Below the pieces are notes generated by a model. The model was not told the DNA's origin and did not search any database. It saw only the letters and a program-made list of their open reading frames with translations. The translations under genes were made by a program, and so were the position numbers. From the NCBI RefSeq assembly GCF_012328925.1, contig NZ_JAAXLS010000001.1, positions 1-64,000 of the forward strand: DNA of 64,000 nt. The letters run 5' to 3'. Of this stretch, positions 60,213 through 64,000 are shown one piece after another. Numbering within the stretch: the first letter of the stretch is position 1; every line of letters starts with the position of its first letter. The stretch comes from Amycolatopsis acididurans (GTDB lineage: Bacteria; Actinomycetota; Actinomycetes; Mycobacteriales; Pseudonocardiaceae).

Positions 60213-60247
60213 CTCTATTATCGAGACGCTTTCTCTATTTCAGAGAC
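60213..60247. promoter_or_regulatory. Direct-repeat operator between styA copy 2 and IclR
   Basis: Two related 15-mers, CTCTATTATCGAGAC and CTCTATTTCAGAGAC (12 of 15 identical), are spaced 20 bp apart in the 81-bp divergent region. The second contains a short TCTCT/AGAGA symmetry. This AT-rich patch is a likely IclR binding site. Confidence 0.6.
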
Positions 60248-60282
60248 AATGTAATCGCGGGCACAAGATACCCGGGGGAGCG

Positions 60283-60960
60283 ATGGCGGAGCGCACGGTG
60301 GTCGGCGGCCAGGGGCTGCAAACGCTGGAGCGGGGACTCTCGGTGCTGGAGGCCGTCGCGGCGCGCGGCGCGTGCACGGCGAGCGAGGTCGCCGAGACCA
60401 CCGGCCTGCACCGGTCGATCGCCTACCGGGTGCTGTGCACGCTGGAGGCGCGCGGATATCTGCGGCGCGACGCCGCGGGCCGTTACGAGGTGGGGCTCGC
60501 CGTGCTCCCGGTCGCCGCCGCCGCGCACGCGGACCTGCAGTCCTTGGCGCACAAGGAACTCAGCGGGGTCGCCGAAACGGTGGGGGCCACCGCGTTTCTC
60601 GCCGTCGCGCACGGCGAGGAGGCCTTCACGCTGGTGACCGTCGAGCCCCCGGCGAGCGAGGCCCCCGTGGTCTACCGGCCCGGTGCGCGGCACCCGCTGA
60701 CCCGGGGTGCCTGCGGGCTGGCGATCCTGGCCGCGCAGGAGCCGCGGCCGCACGAACGGCCCGAGGTCGCGCTGGCCAGGGATCTCGGGCACGTGCGCAC
60801 GGTCGGCGAAGTACTGCCGGGGGTCTCGCTGGCCGTGCCGGTGGCGCTGCGGGACGGCCGGGCGGCGAGCGTCTGCGTGCTGTTCGCGCCGGGCGCGCTG
60901 GACGAGGACGCGGCACTGGCGCGCCTGCACGCGGCGGCCGGGCGCCTCCGGGGTCGGTGA
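60283..60960 (+). CDS. IclR family regulator
   Basis: This 225-residue IclR regulator has an N-terminal helix-turn-helix (about 12-65: GLSVLEAVAARGACTASEVAETTGLHRSIAYRVLCTLEARGYL) and a shortened C-terminal effector domain. Typical members have about 250-260 residues. ATG 60283 follows GGGGGAG. It is divergent from the StyA operon and probably represses it and itself. Two regulators, AraC and IclR types, therefore flank one monooxygenase operon. Confidence 0.88.
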   Translation: MAERTVVGGQGLQTLERGLSVLEAVAARGACTASEVAETTGLHRSIAYRVLCTLEARGYLRRDAAGRYEVGLAVLPVAAAAHADLQSLAHKELSGVAETVGATAFLAVAHGEEAFTLVTVEPPASEAPVVYRPGARHPLTRGACGLAILAAQEPRPHERPEVALARDLGHVRTVGEVLPGVSLAVPVALRDGRAASVCVLFAPGALDEDAALARLHAAAGRLRGR

Positions 60961-60967
60961 TCCGGCT

Positions 60968-61108
60968 CTAGGATCTGTGCCCGGTCTCGCTGTGCTCGTT
61001 GTCGGTGAGCAACCGCCGGATGGCCTCGCTGACCGCCTCGAAGATCGGTGTCGGTTCGCCGGCCACCTCGGTCCCCCCGGCCTGCTGGTTCGTCTCGCGC
61101 TCTCCCAT
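60968..61108 (-). CDS. Small hypothetical protein, 46 residues
   Basis: This short frame encodes a 46-residue acidic, soluble peptide starting MGERETNQQAGGTEVAGEPT. Its helical middle reads IFEAVSEAIRRLLTDN, followed by a charged end. The ribosome binding site is weak. Coding potential is supported by GC-rich third positions and by the amphipathic helix. It lies between the IclR gene and the iron-uptake operon. The function is unknown. Confidence 0.5.
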   Translation of the reverse strand: MGERETNQQAGGTEVAGEPTPIFEAVSEAIRRLLTDNEHSETGHRS

Positions 61109-61220
61109 GCTGGTAGTGCAGCACACGCGCCGGGTCACCGCATGTCTACTTAGCTGTGTGGGTGATGGCCTCCGGGCGAGGTGTGATCACCCCCATTCTG
61201 GCGCGGTGCCACTCGGTCGG

Positions 61221-61239
61221 TTAGGTTAGCCAAAGCTAA
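61221..61239. promoter_or_regulatory. IdeR/DmdR-type iron box
   Basis: The sequence TTAGGTTAGCCAAAGCTAA closely matches the actinobacterial iron box (TTAGGTTAGGCTAACCTAA) in the left half and partly in the right. It lies 21 bp before the siderophore-binding lipoprotein gene, so repression by iron is expected. Confidence 0.85.
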
Positions 61240-61260
61240 TTCCCCTGAGGAGGTCGTCGC

Positions 61261-62289
61261 ATGTCCGGAACCCGGCCGAGAGGTCGCGTCGCCGCGTTGG
61301 TGTGTCTGCTCGGGGCGGTGCTCGCGCTCGCCGGCTGCGGCGGCTCCGGCTCCGGGGACGCCACGCCGGAAGCCGGTTCGGCACCGGCTGCCGAGGGCGC
61401 CTTCCCGGTCACGATCCCGACGGCCTTCGGCGACGTGACGGTGCCGAGCCGGCCGAAGCGGGTCGTCGCGCTCGGCTGGGGTGACGCGGAGGTCGCGCTG
61501 ACGCTGGGCGTGCAACCGGTCGGCGAGGCGGACTGGCTGGCCATCGGCGACAACGGGGTCGCGGACTGGGTGCCGCAGGACAAGCGCTACACCACCGCGC
61601 CGAAATCGCTGGGCACGCTGGACGTCGACATGGAGCAGGTCGCCGCGCTGCAGCCGGACCTCATCCTGGACACGCGAGCGAGCGGCGAGCGGGACCGCTA
61701 CGACAAGCTTTCCGGCCTCGGCGTTCCCGTGGTGAGCATCCCCCAGGGCGCAGAGTCCTACCGCACCACCTGGACCGGCCAGCTCGACCTGATCGGCAAG
61801 GCGCTCGGCAAGACCGCCGAGGCCGCCAAGGTCCGCACCGGCCTCGAGAGCAAGTTCGCCCAGACCGCCGCCGCACATCCGGAGTTCACGGGCAGGACCG
61901 TGGTGGTCGGCTCGAAGACGGCCGGCTCGTACGGCGCCTACGTCGCCGGCGATTCGCGTGTGGACTTCATGACCAAGCTCGGTTTCGTTCCCTCGCCCAA
62001 GGTGCAGGCACTGGCCGGGGAGGGCTTCTCGGTGACCATCTCGCCCGAGCGGATGGACCTGCTCGACGCCGACCTGACCGTGATCTCGCCGATCGGGGTG
62101 ACCGCCGAGCAGATCAACGCCGACCCCCTGTTCCAGGCGGTGCCTTCGGTCAGGGCCGGGCACGGGCTGGTGCTGTCGGACCAGTCGATCTCGCAGGCCT
62201 TCGCCAGCGCCACGCCGCTGGGCCTGTCGTGGGCGATCGACAAGGTCGTCCCGCTCGTCGCACAGACGATCGCGCGACCAGGCCGGTGA
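61261..62289 (+). CDS. Ferric-siderophore-binding lipoprotein
   Basis: This 342-residue periplasmic-binding-protein-like lipoprotein has a basic start, a hydrophobic stretch and lipobox LALAGC with the lipidated cysteine at residue 26. The FepB/FecB-type domain (about 55-330) starts at VTVPSRPKRVVALGWGDAEVAL. It would capture a ferric siderophore outside the membrane. ATG 61261 follows GAGGAGG. Its stop overlaps the first permease gene. Confidence 0.92.
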   Translation: MSGTRPRGRVAALVCLLGAVLALAGCGGSGSGDATPEAGSAPAAEGAFPVTIPTAFGDVTVPSRPKRVVALGWGDAEVALTLGVQPVGEADWLAIGDNGVADWVPQDKRYTTAPKSLGTLDVDMEQVAALQPDLILDTRASGERDRYDKLSGLGVPVVSIPQGAESYRTTWTGQLDLIGKALGKTAEAAKVRTGLESKFAQTAAAHPEFTGRTVVVGSKTAGSYGAYVAGDSRVDFMTKLGFVPSPKVQALAGEGFSVTISPERMDLLDADLTVISPIGVTAEQINADPLFQAVPSVRAGHGLVLSDQSISQAFASATPLGLSWAIDKVVPLVAQTIARPGR

Positions 62290-63275
62290 GGACGACCGGC
62301 CTGGTCGTACTCGCGGCGATGCTGGCGGCCGCCGTGGTCGCCAGCATCGCCGTCGGTGCCAAGGGCATCCCGCCCCCGGTGGTGTTCGACGCGCTACTGC
62401 ACCACGACCCGGCCAATCCGGACCACCTGATCGTCACCGGCGTGCGGGTGCCGCGCACGATCATCGGGCTGCTGGCCGGGGCGGCGCTCGGTGCCGGGGG
62501 CACGATCATCCAGGGAGTGACCCGCAATCCGCTGGCCGATCCGGGCGTCCTCGGCATCAACGCGGGCGCGTCGCTGCTGGTGCTCATCGCGATCAGTGTG
62601 TTCGGCGTGGGAACGATGACCGGCTACGTGTGGTTCGGATTCCTCGGTGCCGCGCTGGCCGCCCTCGTGGTGTACCTGGTGGGATCGTTCGGCCGCGACG
62701 GCGCGACCCCGCTCAAGCTCGCGCTCGCCGGCGCGGCGTGCATGGCCGCGTTCGGTTCGGTCACCACCGGCATCCTGGTCACCGACGACCTCGCGTTCGA
62801 CCAGTTCCGGTTCTGGCAGGTCGGCTCGCTCACCGGCCGCGGCATGGACGTCGTGTGGCAGGCGCTGCCGTTCGTGCTCGCGGGCGCGGTGCTCGCGGTG
62901 TTCTGCGGCCGTGTCCTCAATGGTTTGTCGATGGGTGAGGACGTCGCGCGGTCGCTGGGCATGAACGTGACGCTCGCGCGCGTGGTGTGCGCGGTCGCGG
63001 TGGTGGTGCTGTGCGGGACGGCCACCTCCATCGCGGGCCCGATCGCGTTCGCCGGGCTCGTCGTGCCGCACGCGGCGAGGCTCGTCACGGGCCCCGACTA
63101 CCGGTGGATCCTGCCGTACTCGGTGCTGATCGGGCCGTCGCTGCTGCTGGTATCCGACATCGTGGGACGGCTCGTCGCGCAACCGGGCGAGCTGCAGGTG
63201 GGCGTGGTGACCGCCGTGATCGGCGCGCCGGTGTTCATCCTCCTGCTGCGCAAGCGAAAGCGGGTCGCGCCGTGA
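62286..63275 (+). CDS. FecCD-type siderophore ABC permease
   Basis: This 329-residue permease of the FecCD/BtuC family has about nine hydrophobic segments. Family motifs include VRVPRTIIGLLAGAALGAGGTIIQGVTRNPLADPGVLGINAGAS near the start and IAFAGLVVPHAARLVTG near the C-terminus. GTG 62286 overlaps the lipoprotein stop. It pairs with the next permease gene to form the membrane channel. Confidence 0.93.
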   Translation: MRTTGLVVLAAMLAAAVVASIAVGAKGIPPPVVFDALLHHDPANPDHLIVTGVRVPRTIIGLLAGAALGAGGTIIQGVTRNPLADPGVLGINAGASLLVLIAISVFGVGTMTGYVWFGFLGAALAALVVYLVGSFGRDGATPLKLALAGAACMAAFGSVTTGILVTDDLAFDQFRFWQVGSLTGRGMDVVWQALPFVLAGAVLAVFCGRVLNGLSMGEDVARSLGMNVTLARVVCAVAVVVLCGTATSIAGPIAFAGLVVPHAARLVTGPDYRWILPYSVLIGPSLLLVSDIVGRLVAQPGELQVGVVTAVIGAPVFILLLRKRKRVAP

Positions 63276-64000
63276 CCGGCGTCGTCGCCGTGCGGGCTCG
63301 CCTGAGGAGGCGGACCGTGCTCGTGACGTCGGTGCTGGCGCTCGCCGTGCTGGCCGTGTTCCTGCTCGCACTGTCCATGGGGGATTACCCGATCGGGGTG
63401 CCCGATGTGCTGGGCGCGCTGACCGGGCAGGGCAGCGTCGCGACGCACTACGTCGTGGTGCGGCTGCGGCTGCCCCGGGCGCTGCTGGGGCTGCTCGTGG
63501 GTGTCGCGTTCGGACTGGCCGGGGTGATCTTCCAGCGGCTGCTGCGCAATCCGCTGGCCAGTCCCGACGTGATCGGGCTGAGCGCGGGTTCCTGCGTCGG
63601 CGCGGTGATCTGCCTGCTCGTCTTCGGCGCGTCCGGGCTGGTGCTGCCCGCCTCGGCGCTCGCGGGCGGGCTGCTCACCGGCGTGCTCATCTACCTGCTC
63701 GCGTGGCGCCGGGGCGTGACCGGGTACCGGTTCGTGCTGACCGGGGTCGTGGTCTCTTCGGCGCTGATGGGTGTCGTGTCCTACGTGATGACCCGCGCCG
63801 ACGTGCGGCTGGCGTCGGTGATGCTGCTGTGGCTGTCGGGCAGTCTCAACGGCGCCGACTGGGCCGATGTGCGCACGCTCGGGGTGTTCCTGGTCGTGCT
63901 CGTGCCGCTGGCGTTGCTGCTCGGCCGGATGCTGCCGGTGCTGCAACTGGGCAACGACCACGCGGCGGGACTCGGGCTGCGAGTCGAGCGGTCCCGGCTC
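63272..64000 (+). CDS. FecCD-type siderophore ABC permease, partial
   Basis: This second FecCD permease starts at GTG 63272 (GTGA overlap with the first) and runs off the right edge after 243 codons. The visible part has the hydrophobic first helix, VRLRLPRALLGLLVGVAFGLAGVIFQRLLRNPLASPDVIGLSAGS, and several further membrane helices. The ATP-binding subunit is expected beyond the window. No in-frame stop is seen. Confidence 0.9.
   Translation, partial: MTGVVAVRARLRRRTVLVTSVLALAVLAVFLLALSMGDYPIGVPDVLGALTGQGSVATHYVVVRLRLPRALLGLLVGVAFGLAGVIFQRLLRNPLASPDVIGLSAGSCVGAVICLLVFGASGLVLPASALAGGLLTGVLIYLLAWRRGVTGYRFVLTGVVVSSALMGVVSYVMTRADVRLASVMLLWLSGSLNGADWADVRTLGVFLVVLVPLALLLGRMLPVLQLGNDHAAGLGLRVERSRL

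Overview
The window is a stretch of a high-GC actinomycete chromosome. GC-rich third codon positions, many GTG starts, genes that overlap by ATGA or GTGA, type VII secretion (EspG/PPE-like) genes, an IdeR-type iron box and an F420-type oxidoreductase all point to Pseudonocardiales. An Amycolatopsis-like organism is the best guess; this is inferred from style and gene content, not from a search. I found no rRNA, tRNA, CRISPR array, transposase or phage gene. The window looks like accessory catabolic and specialised-metabolic islands set in housekeeping sequence.

Layout. 0.1-6.3 kb: a GAF regulator, OsmC, and a Fis/AAA+ regulator divergent from an amidohydrolase-DUF59-alcohol dehydrogenase operon. 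That operon resembles the tail of propane/acetone monooxygenase (mim/prm) clusters, but no monooxygenase genes are present. 6.3-12.3 kb: a DUF1295 membrane protein, a three-gene operon containing a tail-anchored protein of unknown function, an MFS exporter and an azoreductase. 12.3-16.3 kb: an orphan type VII secretion substrate/chaperone module. 16.5-22.7 kb: an MFS protein, a DUF6884/YaaA-like protein, and a TetR regulator divergent from a heterodimeric ABC exporter.

22.8-30.8 kb: a nine-gene, tightly coupled lipid biosynthetic operon: desaturase, ACP, cyclopropane-synthase-like methyltransferase, P450, type II thioesterase, fatty acyl-AMP ligase, hotdog thioesterase, second P450 and alpha/beta hydrolase. 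It has no PKS or NRPS.

31.6-43.5 kb: a B12-dependent diol/glycerol dehydratase with its reactivase, a GlcG/PduO-C-like protein, a glycerol-type channel, a GAF regulator, an aldehyde dehydrogenase with its DUF779 partner, and a propionyl-CoA synthetase. Together these would take 1,2-propanediol through propionaldehyde and propionate to propionyl-CoA, or glycerol through 3-hydroxypropionaldehyde to 3-hydroxypropionate. No microcompartment shell genes are present. A tandem heptamer (TGCAACG-N4-TGCAACG) occurs at all three promoters of this regulon.

43.6-52.5 kb: a formylglycine-generating enzyme, then a divergent cluster of four haem-protein families: a P450, an alpha-dioxygenase (COX-like), a DyP peroxidase and a catalase/allene-oxide-synthase-like protein. 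Two further proteins share an unrecognised domain. This looks like a bacterial oxylipin-type pathway and is the most novel candidate in the window.

52.5-64 kb: an F420-dependent oxidoreductase; xylose isomerase with a ROK regulator; a styrene/indole-type flavin monooxygenase operon with two StyA paralogues, StyB, an EthD-like protein, an AraC regulator and a divergent IclR; a 46-residue protein; and an iron-regulated siderophore uptake operon that runs off the right edge.
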